A DNA stretch of 64,000 bases, taken from Kibdelosporangium banguiense. Its GTDB lineage: Bacteria > Actinomycetota > Actinomycetes > Mycobacteriales > Pseudonocardiaceae. The stretch is from positions 3,237,203-3,301,202 of the forward strand of contig NZ_JAGINW010000001.1 of assembly GCF_017876405.1 (NCBI RefSeq), read 5' to 3'. Below the pieces are notes generated by a model. It searched no databases. It was not told the DNA's origin and saw nothing but the letters and a program-made list of their open reading frames with translations. The position numbers were made by a program, and so were the translations under genes. This document shows, one piece after another, positions 20,421 through 32,500 of the stretch. Every line of letters begins with the position of its first letter. The first letter of the stretch is position 1.

Positions 20421-23420
20421 TTGAGTGTGTTCGGGGACCTGTTGCTGGGCTTCCGGCGCTCGGCAGGACTTACTCAGGAGGAGCTGGCAGCGGCGGCCGG
20501 GCTGAGCGTCCGGGCGATCGGCGACCTCGAACGGGGGCGGCGTGGCCGTCCGCAGCGTCGCACGATCGAGCTGCTTGCGGACGCACTCGGGCTGAGCGAC
20601 GACGATGCGGCTGCGTTCCTGGGCACCGCGCGTCGCGGTGACACCACCCGGGCGGCGAACGTGGCGCTGTTCGACCGCGACGGCCAGCTGGCGACATTGG
20701 AGCGCCTGGCGGAGGCGGCACAGGCAGGGGAAGGCGCGGCGGCACTGGTACGGGCCGGGGCCGGCATGGGCAAGACGTCGCTGCTGAATGTCCTGGCAGA
20801 CCGGGAGGCAACGCGGGGCGCACGCGTGGTGCGGGCCAGTGGCGGGGAACTGGAACAGGACTTCGCCTTCGGGGTGGTCCGGCAGATGCTGGAGCAGATC
20901 CTGACCCAGGCTCCCGCGGCTGTGCGTGATCGGCTGTTGGCCGGTCCTGCCGGGCAGGCGACCCAGATCCTGGGTGCCGGGGCCACGCCGCTGCCGCCCG
21001 ACGGGCTGCCGGGGTTGCTGCACAGTCTGTACTGGCTGATCGTGCACACCTGCGACGGCGGACCGGTCTTGCTCGTCGTGGACGACGCACACTGGGCGGA
21101 TCTACCGTCCTTGCGGTGGCTGGACTATCTGACGCGGAGGATCACTGGCCTGCCGGTGTTGCTGGTCCTGGCCGCCAGACCTGCCGGAACTGATCCGGCT
21201 GAGCCGATGCTGGAACGGATCGAGGCGCAGACGGCTTGTCACCGCATGACACTGCCGGCTCTCTCCGTCGACGCAGTCGCCCGATGGGTGCGTGCCGAAC
21301 TGGGCCACGACGCCGACTCGACGTTCTGTGCCGCGTGTGCGATGGCGGGGGAAGGTAACCCGCTGCTGGTGCGGGAACTGCTCCGGACGCTGCGAGAGCA
21401 CCGCGTCGAGCCCACGGCCGGACAGTCGCATCTGGTGGCGGAGTTCAGGGGACGGTTGCTGGCTGCCACTGTCGTCAGGCAGTTGGCCCGTCAGGACGAG
21501 GCGACCCGCCGTCTTGCCCGAGCGCTGGTGGTTCTGGGGGACGGGACCGGATGGCATGTCGCGGCCGCGTTGAGTGGGCTCGGTGAGGCCGAAAGCCTGG
21601 TCCACGCCGACCGGCTGCGGCAGATCGGTGTGCTGGGCGCGAGCGAGGTGGCGCGGTTCAGCCACCCACTGATCCGTGCCGCGATCGCGGAGTCGGTCAT
21701 GACACCGGTGGAACTGGCCGTCGGGCACGCGCGGGCGGCGGAGCTGTTGTACGCCGAAGGATCGGCAGCCGACGCGGTGGCGGCGCACTTGCTGCTCGCC
21801 GAGCCCGGCGACGGGAGTTGGCGGGTGGACGCCTTGCGCGAAGCCGCCCGAGTGGCTCGGGGCCGGGGAGCGCCGGAGGCCGGTGCGCGCTACCTGCGGC
21901 GCGCGTTGCGTGAACCGGCAGCGGCCGAACAGCGTGGTGATCTCCTGCTGGAACTGGGGTCCGACGAGGTGTTCACCGACCCGGAAGCGGCGGCGGGCCG
22001 GCTGAGCCTGGCCATGTCCTCGTTGTCCGATCCGCTTGCCCGCGGCCGCGCAGCGGGCCTTCTCGCCGATGCTTTGTTCGCCGCGCACCGCCAGCAACGG
22101 GCCGTCGAGGTTCTCGAACAGGCCATCGCGGAACTGGACGTCACCGAGGCGGCTGGCCAGGAGGTGTCGTGGCACCTGCAGGCCCAGCTCGTGATGATCG
22201 GCTATGAGTACCCGTCCACCATCGGTGTCGCCCGGCAGTGGGCCAGACGCCTGCGCGAACACGACGTGGCGGGCGACACTCCCGGCCAGCGCGCGGTCCT
22301 CCTGGCGCTGGCAGTCGCGGGCTTGGTGGGGGAAGCAAGCGCGGCGGTCGTCAACGACCTGCTCGACCGCGCGCTGCGCGGGGAACTGCCGGCCGGCGGC
22401 CAGGCCGGGCTCATGCTGGCGATCGCAGGCATCGGCTACACCGCCACCGACCGGCTTGACGACGCGGTGATGCGGTTCGAACAGATGGGTGAGCTGGCCG
22501 TCCGGTGCGGTTCGACCCGGATGAGCTCGCAGGCGCTGGCCGGGCTGCTCAACGTCCAGGCCCGGCGGGGCGAACAGATCCCGCTCACCCCGCAGCTCGT
22601 TCGCGCCGGGGCGGAAGGCGTGGACATCACCGACGCCCGGGCAAGGCTGTCGTTCGTGAACACGGTGGTCGGCTCGTTGATCGAACGCGGGGATCTGGCC
22701 GGGGCAGCCGAAGTACTGGCCCAGCACGGCGGTGTCACCACCGAGGCGGAGACGGTCCTGTGGGTACCGGTGTTGCTGAGCCACTGCAAGGTGCAGGCCG
22801 GACTGGGCAACATGGGCGGTGCGTTGGCCATGCTGCTGGCGTACGGCAGCCACGAGAAACAGGACGGAGCAGGCAACCCGGCAGTGGCTTCGTGGCGGTT
22901 GCAGGCCGCACGGATCCACGCGGCGCTCGGGCGGCGGGAGGAAGCGCGGCGGCTGGCCGCCGAGGAACTGGAACTGGCACACCGATGGGGTACTCCACGG
23001 GTGATCGGGGCCAGTCTGTGCTGCCTGGGCGCAGTCACCGGCGGCGCTGAGGGCCGTGCGCTGCTGGCAGAGGCCGTTGCCGTGCTGGAGTTGTCGCCTG
23101 CCCGGTTGGAGTCGGCCCGTGCCCGGTACGAATGGGGAATGGCCGCCTGCCGGGCCGGTGACCTCGACGCCGGTCGACGGACCCTCGGCCAGGCCCTGGA
23201 CCAGGCAGAGATCTGCGGCAGCAGGGTGCTGGCCGACCAGATACGCGCGGAGCTCGTGGCCGTCGGCGTGCGGCCAGGACCGGTTCCGCCGGCCGCCCCC
23301 AGCCTGTCGATCATCGAGCACCGGGTCGCGGTGCTGCGCTCCGCCGGGCGTACCGATCGTCAGATCGCCCAGGCCCTGCTCCTGACTCCACAGACCGTGG
23401 CGGCGATCAGGCATTCATAG
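20421..23420 (+). CDS. Large ATPase regulator: XRE-type HTH, AAA/NB domain, TPR-like, truncated LuxR HTH
   Basis: A 999-residue LAL-like regulator. Residues 4-60 form a Cro/C1-type helix-turn-helix (FGDLLLGFRRSAGLTQEELA; GLSVRAIGDLERGRRG). An ATPase follows with Walker A GAGMGKTS (about 113-120) and Walker B VLLVVDDAHWAD (about 216-227), then some 600 residues of TPR-like helices. The C terminus begins a LuxR helix-turn-helix (EHRVAVLRSAGRTDRQIAQALLLTPQTVAAIRHS) but stops inside the recognition helix, before the usual VEWHLRNVYRKL-type part. The start is TTG 20421 or GTG 20427. It ends 126 bases before the RHS gene and is its likeliest local regulator. Confidence 0.85.
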   Translation: MSVFGDLLLGFRRSAGLTQEELAAAAGLSVRAIGDLERGRRGRPQRRTIELLADALGLSDDDAAAFLGTARRGDTTRAANVALFDRDGQLATLERLAEAAQAGEGAAALVRAGAGMGKTSLLNVLADREATRGARVVRASGGELEQDFAFGVVRQMLEQILTQAPAAVRDRLLAGPAGQATQILGAGATPLPPDGLPGLLHSLYWLIVHTCDGGPVLLVVDDAHWADLPSLRWLDYLTRRITGLPVLLVLAARPAGTDPAEPMLERIEAQTACHRMTLPALSVDAVARWVRAELGHDADSTFCAACAMAGEGNPLLVRELLRTLREHRVEPTAGQSHLVAEFRGRLLAATVVRQLARQDEATRRLARALVVLGDGTGWHVAAALSGLGEAESLVHADRLRQIGVLGASEVARFSHPLIRAAIAESVMTPVELAVGHARAAELLYAEGSAADAVAAHLLLAEPGDGSWRVDALREAARVARGRGAPEAGARYLRRALREPAAAEQRGDLLLELGSDEVFTDPEAAAGRLSLAMSSLSDPLARGRAAGLLADALFAAHRQQRAVEVLEQAIAELDVTEAAGQEVSWHLQAQLVMIGYEYPSTIGVARQWARRLREHDVAGDTPGQRAVLLALAVAGLVGEASAAVVNDLLDRALRGELPAGGQAGLMLAIAGIGYTATDRLDDAVMRFEQMGELAVRCGSTRMSSQALAGLLNVQARRGEQIPLTPQLVRAGAEGVDITDARARLSFVNTVVGSLIERGDLAGAAEVLAQHGGVTTEAETVLWVPVLLSHCKVQAGLGNMGGALAMLLAYGSHEKQDGAGNPAVASWRLQAARIHAALGRREEARRLAAEELELAHRWGTPRVIGASLCCLGAVTGGAEGRALLAEAVAVLELSPARLESARARYEWGMAACRAGDLDAGRRTLGQALDQAEICGSRVLADQIRAELVAVGVRPGPVPPAAPSLSIIEHRVAVLRSAGRTDRQIAQALLLTPQTVAAIRHS

Positions 23421-23546
23421 CTTTTGGCAAACGTGATTTCTGCCGATTTTTCTGCCGGTCGTCGTTCCTGGTTCTCCCGCCGCACGGATGTTGAGCTGTC
23501 CCGTGGCTTTTGCCTGATATTTCCTCCTCGACCCGGGAGTCCGGCA

Positions 23547-26500
23547 GTGATTCGGCTGGCTAGACCTGTCACTTTGCTTCTTGTCTGCATGGTGTTTCTG
23601 AGTGCCACCGGTGACGGTGTTCTCACCTCGCTGTGGCCGGGGGATGCCAATCCGTTCGGCTCCTCGGCCTGGGGAGTGGGCGGATCGGCGACACGGCCAG
23701 AACAACGGCAGGGTTCTGCCGCGGGCAAGCCGCACGTGGTGACGGCATCGTCGGGCAACCGGACGGTGCCGCAGTCGTCACGCGGCCTGTATCCGGCACT
23801 GGACTTCACACGCCAGGAGGCCCAGCCCGTCAAGACCCTGCCGGAAGCCCCGGTGACCGGGTTCGATCCGAAGCTCAGCCGCGAGGTGCCCGAGGCAAGG
23901 GGTGCGTCCCATCGCACCTACGACAACCCCGATGGCAGCCGGAGCACCGAGTTCTCCGTCGATCCCGTGCACTACCGCAAGCCAGACGGCTCATGGGCGC
24001 CAGTCGGCACCAAGTTGACCCCAGCTGACGGCGGAGGCTGGCGTAACACCGCCGACGCGGTGAACCTACGGCTGGCCGAGTGGGCCGACGCCCGCGATGT
24101 GGCGACGATCGGCCTGGACGCGGAGCACGCGATTTCCTTTGGTCTCAACGGTGCTACGCACACCGCCGGTCGGGCCGACGGGGACACGGTGACGTATCCC
24201 GGTGCCCTTGCCGAGACCGATCTGCGGCTGCAGGCCAAGGCCGGTTCGGTCAAGGAGATCCTGGTTCTGCGGTCGCCGAAGGCGCCCCGCTCGTTCGTGT
24301 TCCCCCTGCACCTTTCGGGATTGTCGGCGAGCATGGCCGGCGGCAAGGTGGTCCTCACCGACAGCTCGGGCAAGCCACGAGGCGTGATCCCGCCCGGCTT
24401 CATGAACGACACCGGACAGCGACCGGCCACCTCCACCGGAGTCCGCTACGAGCTCGTCAAGGCCGGCGACGCTCCCGCGTTGCAGGTCACGCTGGACTCC
24501 GCGTGGCTGGACGCCCCGGAGCGGGTCTATCCGGTCGAAGTGGACCCCACCGTTGAGTCCACAATCGACCGTGGCCTGGCAGACACGAGCATGGTCGTGC
24601 AAGGCAGCGGTACGGTGCCGGGTAGCGCCACGCTGCCGGCAGGGATGTCAGGGGGCGTGCCCACCGCGTCCTACCTCAAGTTCAACGGTCTGGCCGACAC
24701 CTTGCGCGGCCAGGCGATCTTCGGCGCCAGCCTGAGCCTGTACAACCAGGGCGCCGATTCCTGCACACCCCGCCCGATCGGGGTGTACCCGGTGACCGAG
24801 CCGTGGACACCCGATGGTCGCTACTCCTACCCCGGCCCTGCCGTGGGCAACGCACTGGCCAGCGCCACGTTCGCCCACCGGTCCACGCCTGATGCCACCG
24901 GCGCGAGCTGCCCTGCCACGTGGGAGAACATGGGGCTGCTCACGGCCGGGGCGGCCTTGGTGCGGCAGTGGGTCACCGATCCGGCCAAGAACAACGGCCT
25001 GTCGCTGCGGGCGTCGGACACCGATCCGACGGCATGGAAGTCCTTTGGTGGCACCACTTCCAACGTCCAGCCGGTGCTGTGGGTGACCCACAGCGACTAC
25101 GACGCCCAGTACGACATCGACAACGCTGTGCCCAACCCGCCGGTGCTCGAGACCAAGCCTGGCACCCTCAAAGTCAGCGTCACCAACACCGGTCCCGCCA
25201 CATGGGACCCCTCGAGTGTCAACCTGACATACCAGGTGGATGGCAGCCCGTACCGGGTAGTGGCCGCCTCGCTCGCGGGCAGCGTGCCCACGAATGCGAA
25301 AGTGCAGCTTGACGCCGTCATCGAGGCGCTGCCGCCCGGCTCGCATCGCCTGACCTTCACGATGATGCACACCACCGGCCAGACCGGGAGTCCGTTCGCC
25401 CGCAGCCTTTCGGTCACGTTGATGGTGCCCGACGGCTCGCAGGTGATCCGTGATCTGTACCCGCCCAACGGGTACCAGGCACCGACTCTGACCCCGCAAC
25501 TGAGCACAGTGTCCAATGGGACCGCCGCACCAGGCGCGACCAGGACCTACCGGTTCGAGATCTGCGACACCAACGCGGCCAAGGCACCGGTGAACTGCAC
25601 CAGTCACTCGGCACCCAGCCGTACGCTGCAGATACCGGCGAATCGGTTGCGCTGGAACCGGACCTACCAGTGGCGGGCATTCGTCAGCGTCAACGGGCAG
25701 GAAGGCGCACCGAGCCCGTACTCGGCATTGCTGACCTTCGTGCCGCAGCCGAAGGTCGCCGCCCTGCTGTCCTCCGCCCAGGCCGGGATCGCGGGCAACG
25801 CGTTCGATCCCCAGTCGGGCAACTACACCACCCGGGCCACCGATGCCGTGGTGGCCAACGCCGGTCCGGCACTGTCGGTGCTGCGCACCTACAACAGCCT
25901 CGATCCCCGGCGCGACAGCATGTTTGGCGAGGGCTGGTCCAACCGCTACGACATGCGGCTGACCAGCGACCCGGATTCCTCCGGCAACGTCGTGGTCACC
26001 TACGTCAACGGTCAGCAGTTCCGGTTCGGCTACAACCCGCAGGACCAAACGTACTCGCCGCCCCCGGGCCGGACCGAATCCCTGATTCCGAACGGCGACG
26101 GGTGGAATCTGCTCGACGGTTCGGGCACGGTGTACCAGTTCTCGGCTTCTGGCAGGCTGATCAGGATCACCGACCCGTCGGGCCGGTCGGTGGTGCTGAG
26201 CTACGACGCCACCGGCACGATGCTGACCAAGGTCCAGGTCGTCACTGCCGACTTCGGTGGCGTCGGCCGCGCACTGTCGTTCACGTGGGCAGGTGGCCAT
26301 GTCACCACCGTCACCACTGACCCGGTCGCTGCCTACGGCGCCGACCCGGCCACGGCCAGTCCACTGATCTGGCGCTATACCTACGAAAGGGACAAGCTCG
26401 TCCAGGTTTGCCCGCCTGGTGTGACAGTGGCTCCCTGCACGCGCTACACCTACGCCGCTGGTTCCCACTACCGCAGCGTGGTGATGGACGCGGGTCCCGC

Positions 26501-29500
26501 GTCGTACTGGCGGCTGGGAGAGGCCTCCGGCGAACCCACAGCACAGAGCGAGAACATCACCAACCTTGGTGTCGACACTGGTGCCTATCACAATGTCGCT
26601 CTCGGCGCGCCTGGTTCGCTCCCCGGCACGTCCAACACCGCAGCGACCTTCAACGGCACCTCCTCGTGGGTGCAGTTGCGCGACAACGCGGCACGCGCGG
26701 CCAGTGAGTCCACTGTGGAACTGTGGTTCAACGCCACGGCAAACGGTTCCGGTGGTCCGCTGCTGGGCTACCAGGACAAGAAACTGGACGCCGGCCCTAC
26801 CTCGGGTGCGCCGATCCTCTACCTGACCGCGGACAAGCGCCTGGTCGGTCAGTTCGGCGGCATTGCGTCCAGCAACCCGATCACGACCACCTCGCCCGTT
26901 TCCGTGGGCTGGAACCACGTCGTCCTGTCCAGCACAGGTGCCGGCCAGACCCTCTATCTCAACGGAGTCAAGGTCGGCCAGGCCAACGACCGCACTGTCG
27001 ACGGAACGTCCTATGTGAACCAGATCGGCGCCGCCTACGCGTCCGCACCAGGTTCGTGGCCTGGCTGGGGAACGGCGCCGAGCCGGTTCTTCGCCGGTGC
27101 GATCGACGAGGTCGCCGTCTACCACTACGCGCTCGACCAAACGACAGTCCGCGACCACTACCGGGCCGGCGTCACCGTCTCCAACGCGCTGACCACTATG
27201 ACCACGCCTGGTGGCAGGGTGGCCGCACAGGTGACCTACAACGTCGGCCTCGACCGGGTCGACACCTACACCGACTCACACGGTGGCACATGGCGCGTCA
27301 GTGAGCCGACGGTGTTCGGCGGCGGTACCGACCTGCGCCGCACTGTCGAGGTCAGCGACCCGGCGGACCGCCCGTATCCGTTCGAGTACGACGCGCTGAC
27401 GGGACAACTGCTGCGTTCCGCGACGCCGCTCGATGGCAGCCCGCACACCGTGCCCACAGAGTCCTGCGCTGCGCCTTCCCCGCAGGACACGAGTTTCTGC
27501 GTGGTCGACCACGGCGACCGTGATGACCCGATCACGATCCCCGGCGACGCACTGGCGATCCGCTCGTACAGCTACGACGACAGAGGTTTCCTCAACCAGT
27601 TCGTCGACGAGACGAACCAGACGAACAAGCTGACGCTCGACGGTCGCGGCAACGTCACCTCCAACACGACCTGCCGGACCATAAGCGAGTGCCACACCAC
27701 GTACTGGACCTATCCGGCGACCATCCAAGACCCCTACGACCCAAGGAACAACCGCCCGACCGCCAAGCGTGACGCGCGCTCGTCCGGTCCTGGCGACAAC
27801 ACGTACCTCACCAGCTACAACTATGACGACAAGGGCCGGGTGCAGACCAAAACGGTCGCGGGCGCCGGCACCACCACCTACACGTATACGAGCAAGGGGG
27901 ATCTCGGAATCCCCGGCCCCAGCGGCAAACTGCTCCCGGCGGGACTGGTCAGCTCCGTCACCGACGGCCGGGGCGAGACCACTTTCTACAACTACTACTC
28001 CACAGGCGATACCGCTTCGGTGAGCTCGCCGAGCGGTTCGCGGGTCCAGTACGACTACGACGGTGTTGGCCGCAAGGTCCGGGAAACCTCCTATTCGGAC
28101 ACCTTCCCCGGCGGGGTGGCCACCGTCTTCGGCTACGACGGCGAATCGCGGCAGGTCACTGTCACCAGCCCGGTCACCGTCGACCAGGTGGACGGCACCC
28201 GCCATCAGCTGCGCATCACCAACAGTTACGACGCGGACGGCAACCCGACTGGCGCCGAGACGAAGGACCTGCTGACCGGCGATCCGGCACGGGACACCGA
28301 CGTCTCCTACGACGAGCACGGCAACCCGTGGAACGTCGTCGACGCCGAGGACAACGAGACCACGTTCGAGTTCGACCGGTTCGGCAACAAGACCTCGGAG
28401 CGGGACGGCAACGGCCGGCACTTCGACTACAGCTACAACGCCCGCAACCAGGTGACCGAGAAACGGCTCCGGAAGGGCTCCGGGGCACCCGCGACCGCCG
28501 ACGCGGACGTCGTACTGGACTCGTACGCCTACGACCAGGAAGGTGTGCTGGTCAGCCACACCGACGCGATGGGGCGCACGACCCGGTACACCCACTACAA
28601 CGACGGCCTGCTGTTCCAGAAGATCCTGCAGAACTTCCACGGCCCGGACGGCACTGTCCGCGACTTCGTCCTCGAAGAGAACACCTACGACGGAGTGGGC
28701 AACCGGACCCGTCAGGTCACCGCCGACCGCACCCGGACCACGGACAACACCTACGACAGTGCGAGCCGTGTTGCGTCCACAGTGGACGACCCTGGCGGTC
28801 TGAAACGCAAGACTGCCTACACCTACGACCCGAACGGCAACGTCACCGGGGTCACGCGGTCAGGGCTCGACCTGCAGCCGTCTGGGGCGCCCGTCACCCG
28901 TGTCACCAGGATGACCTACGACGACGGCGGCAACCTCGTGCGGCAAGAGGTCACCGGCGACGGGGACACGCGGGTGACGACCCACACCTACGACCAGCGA
29001 GGATTGCTGACCGGCACCACTGACCCACGCGGCAACGCCGGCGGGGATCCAGCCGCATACACGACGACGTACCAGAACGACGAGTTGGGCCGGCAGGTCC
29101 GCACCACCAAGCCCTCGGTCACCGCCGAGACCTTTGGCCGGACGCCGACGACGACCCGGCCGACGATCACCGTGGGATACAACGCCTTCGGCGAGGCAGT
29201 GGCCAACCGCGACGAATCCGGCAACGTCCGGAGCGCCTCCTACGACAGGCTGGGTCAGCTGGTCGCTGAGCGCGCGCCTGCCTACACCTCCGTCGGTGCC
29301 AACAGCCCGATCGTCCCGACCACGCGGGTGACCTACGACCGGGTCGGCAACCTGGTGCAGACCGTCGACCCGCTCAACCACGTCAGCAACTTCACCTACG
29401 ACGCGCTCGACCGCGTGATCACCGCGGACGGGCCAGGCGCGACGGACGCCGAACGCGCGCTCTACTCGTACACCTACGCGCTCAGTGGCGAGATCCTCTC

Positions 29501-32500
29501 GCAGACCGACCCGGTTGGCGCCGTCACCACCGTTACCTACGACGACCTCGACCGTGTGATCACCAAGACGGACGTCGAGCGGAACGCCGGCAACAGCAAC
29601 TTCACCACGACGTTCCAGTACGACCCCGCCGGGAACCTCACGCGCACCACCACGCCCGGTGGCGTGGTCACCACCACGTCCTACAGCAACGCAGACGAAC
29701 CGCTCATGACCGCTTCGGCGGGAACGGCCAGCACGTTCCGGTACGACTTCCTGGGCCGCAGGGTCTCCGAACGCCTCGGTCCACAGGACCAGAAGCCGGA
29801 CAGTGTCTACCGGACCGCCACGGCCACCTACGACCAGTCCGGCCAGGTCACCACCCAGACCGACTATGACACCGACGGCACGACACCGCTGCGGACCCGG
29901 ACGAGCACCTACGACAAGGCAGGCAACCGGGTCCGGGCCACCGATGCCTACAAGCACCCCGTCACCTTCACCTATGACGCGGCCAACCGTCTGGTCACGC
30001 AGCAGGAGAAGGTCAGCGGCCCGGACGAGGGCAACCCCAACGACCCCGGTCCGCTGAACTGGATCGAGATCTCCTTCGGATACGACGCTGCGGGCAACCG
30101 CACGCGGGCCACCGACGGCCGCGGCAACGCGACGTTCACCACGTTCAACGCCCTCAACCTGCCCGAGTCGGTGATCGAGCCGGCAACCCGGGCTCACCCG
30201 GACCTGGCGGACCGGGCCTGGACCACGTCCTACGACGCACGCGGCGCTGCCGTCCGGCTCACCGCTCCAGGTGGGGTCGTCCGGACCCGTACTTACGACG
30301 CGGGCGGACGCATGGTCGCCGAGGACGGCACCGGCGGGGACTCGTCGAAGACCCCAGAGGCGCACCGGACGCTGACCTACGACACGGCCGGGCAGCTCGT
30401 CGGCGTGAACACCCCGAGCGGCGACAACAAGTTCACCTACAACGACCGGGGTGACCTCGTCGTCGCCGCCGGGCCGTCCGGTACCGCGAGCTTCCGCTAC
30501 AACGCCGACGACCAGATCCTCGACCGTGTCGACGCGTCCGGCAGTGCCAGCTTCACCTATATGGAAGGCCGCCTGAGCACCGCCACCCACACTGGCACCG
30601 GCACCATCCAGAGGTTCGGCTACAACGGCACCGGCAACCTGGAGACCATCGACTACGGCCAAGGCCGGGTGCGTACCTTCCGCTACGACGTCCTCGGCAG
30701 GCTGACCTCCGACACTCTGGGCAACCCCCGCGGTGGTCGTGGCATATCGACGACCTACACCTACGACCTCAACGACCGGATCACCACCAGGATCGCCGCC
30801 GGCACCACGCAGCCCGGTACCAGCACCTACACCCACGACCAGATCGGCAGGCTCACTTCCTGGGTCGACGAACTGGGCAACAACACCGCCTACACCTGGG
30901 ACAATGCCGGCAACCGGCTCCAGGCCGGAAGGAAGCTCGCCGTCTTCGACGAGCGCAACCGGCTACTCACCGACGGCGATTACATCTACGAGTACACCTC
31001 CCGGGGCACGCTGAGTTCGCGGAGCAGTTCCGGCAAGGTCGACGAGTACCTCTTCGACGCCTTCGACCGGATGGTCGGCGCGGGCGTTGCCACCTACACC
31101 TACGACGGCCTTGACCGGGCCGCTTCCCATTCGGGCCAGGCGTTCACCTACGCCGGTCTCAGTGACGACCCGATCGCCGACGGCACCGAGAAGTACAGCC
31201 GTATGCCGGACGGCGAGCTGCTTGGCGTCACCCGGGACGACGACAAGCGCCCATGGCTGGCCGTCACCGACCAACACGGTGACGTCGTGACCGGCTTCGA
31301 CGCCGGGGCCAGCGCCCTACGGTTCACCAATTCCACTGGCTACGACCCGTTCGGCGAGGTCCTCTACCGCAGGGGCGCGACGAGCCGGGTCGGGTTCCAG
31401 GGCGACTGGACCGACCCCGCGACCGAGCTGGTCAACATGGGTGCCCGGTGGGCCAATCCCGGCGCCGGAGCCTTCGCCTCCCGGGACTCGATCGACGACC
31501 TCGAGACGGGCGGCCCCTCGGTACGCGCCAACCGCTACACCTACGGCGGCGCGGATCCCATCGACGCCGTCGATCCCGATGGGCACAGCTGGTTCTCCCG
31601 CGCCTGGAACACGGTGAAGGGTGCGGCGAACACCGTCGCCGACACGGCCAAGAGCGCAGAGCACAAGGTTGCCGACGCGGCCAGCACCGCAGCGATCTGG
31701 GTAGCCGACCATCAGGCCGATATCGCCGGGATCGCGGTCAACATCCTGGTCAACGTGGGCTGTGACGCGGTCGTCGGCGAGTCCGTCGTCGGCGTGGTGG
31801 GCTGTGCCGCGCTCGCCGGAGTCGCCGGCTCCCTCACCCACGACCTGATCGAGGGCGGGCACACCCCCAACGAGATGCTCCGCAACGCCCTGGTCGAGGG
31901 CGCGATCAACGGCGCGTCCGCCGGGGTGCTCGACGGCATGGGTTCGCTGGTCAGTTCGGCGATCAGGAAGGCGGCGGGCGGCGCTGCGACCGCGGGTGAG
32001 ACCGCTGTCCGTGATGTCGCGGAGGCCGCCGCGCGCGACGCCGAAGCCGGCGCTGCCAAAGCGGGTGCCGACAGCGCTGCTGAAAGTGCCGCTGCCGACA
32101 GCGCTGCCGGCGGTGCCGAGTCGGAGGCAGCGGACGCGGCGGATGTCGCCGATGCCGCCGAGCCCGAGGAGTGCAACAGTTTCGCCCCGGACACGCCAGT
32201 CCTGATGGCGGACGGCAGCCAGAAGCAGATCAGCCGGATCCAGCCGGGCGAGCAGGTCATGGCCACTGACCCCACCACCGGCCGGACCGCCGGTCGTGAG
32301 GTGACCGACACCATCGTCGGCCAGGGCGACAAGAACCTGGTCCGGATCACCGTGGACACTGACGGTGCCGCGGGCGAGGCGACTGGAACGGTCGTTGCCA
32401 CCGACGCCCACCCGTTCTGGGTCCAGGAGCGCAACGCGTGGGTCGACGCGACCGACCTGCGTCCCGGAGAACTGCTGCGCACTTCCGCCGGCACTTACGT

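Noticed and set aside
23424..23546. Upstream extension of the RHS gene from a TTG at 23424
   Set aside because: The added 41 residues have no export signal, whereas the GTG at 23547 has a ribosome site and leads straight into a signal sequence.
24648..30836. Long minus-strand open frames (about 836 and 658 codons) inside the RHS gene
   Set aside because: They arise from the third-position bias of the repeats on the other strand; the amino-acid composition is H/R/V/G-rich and repetitive without domains.
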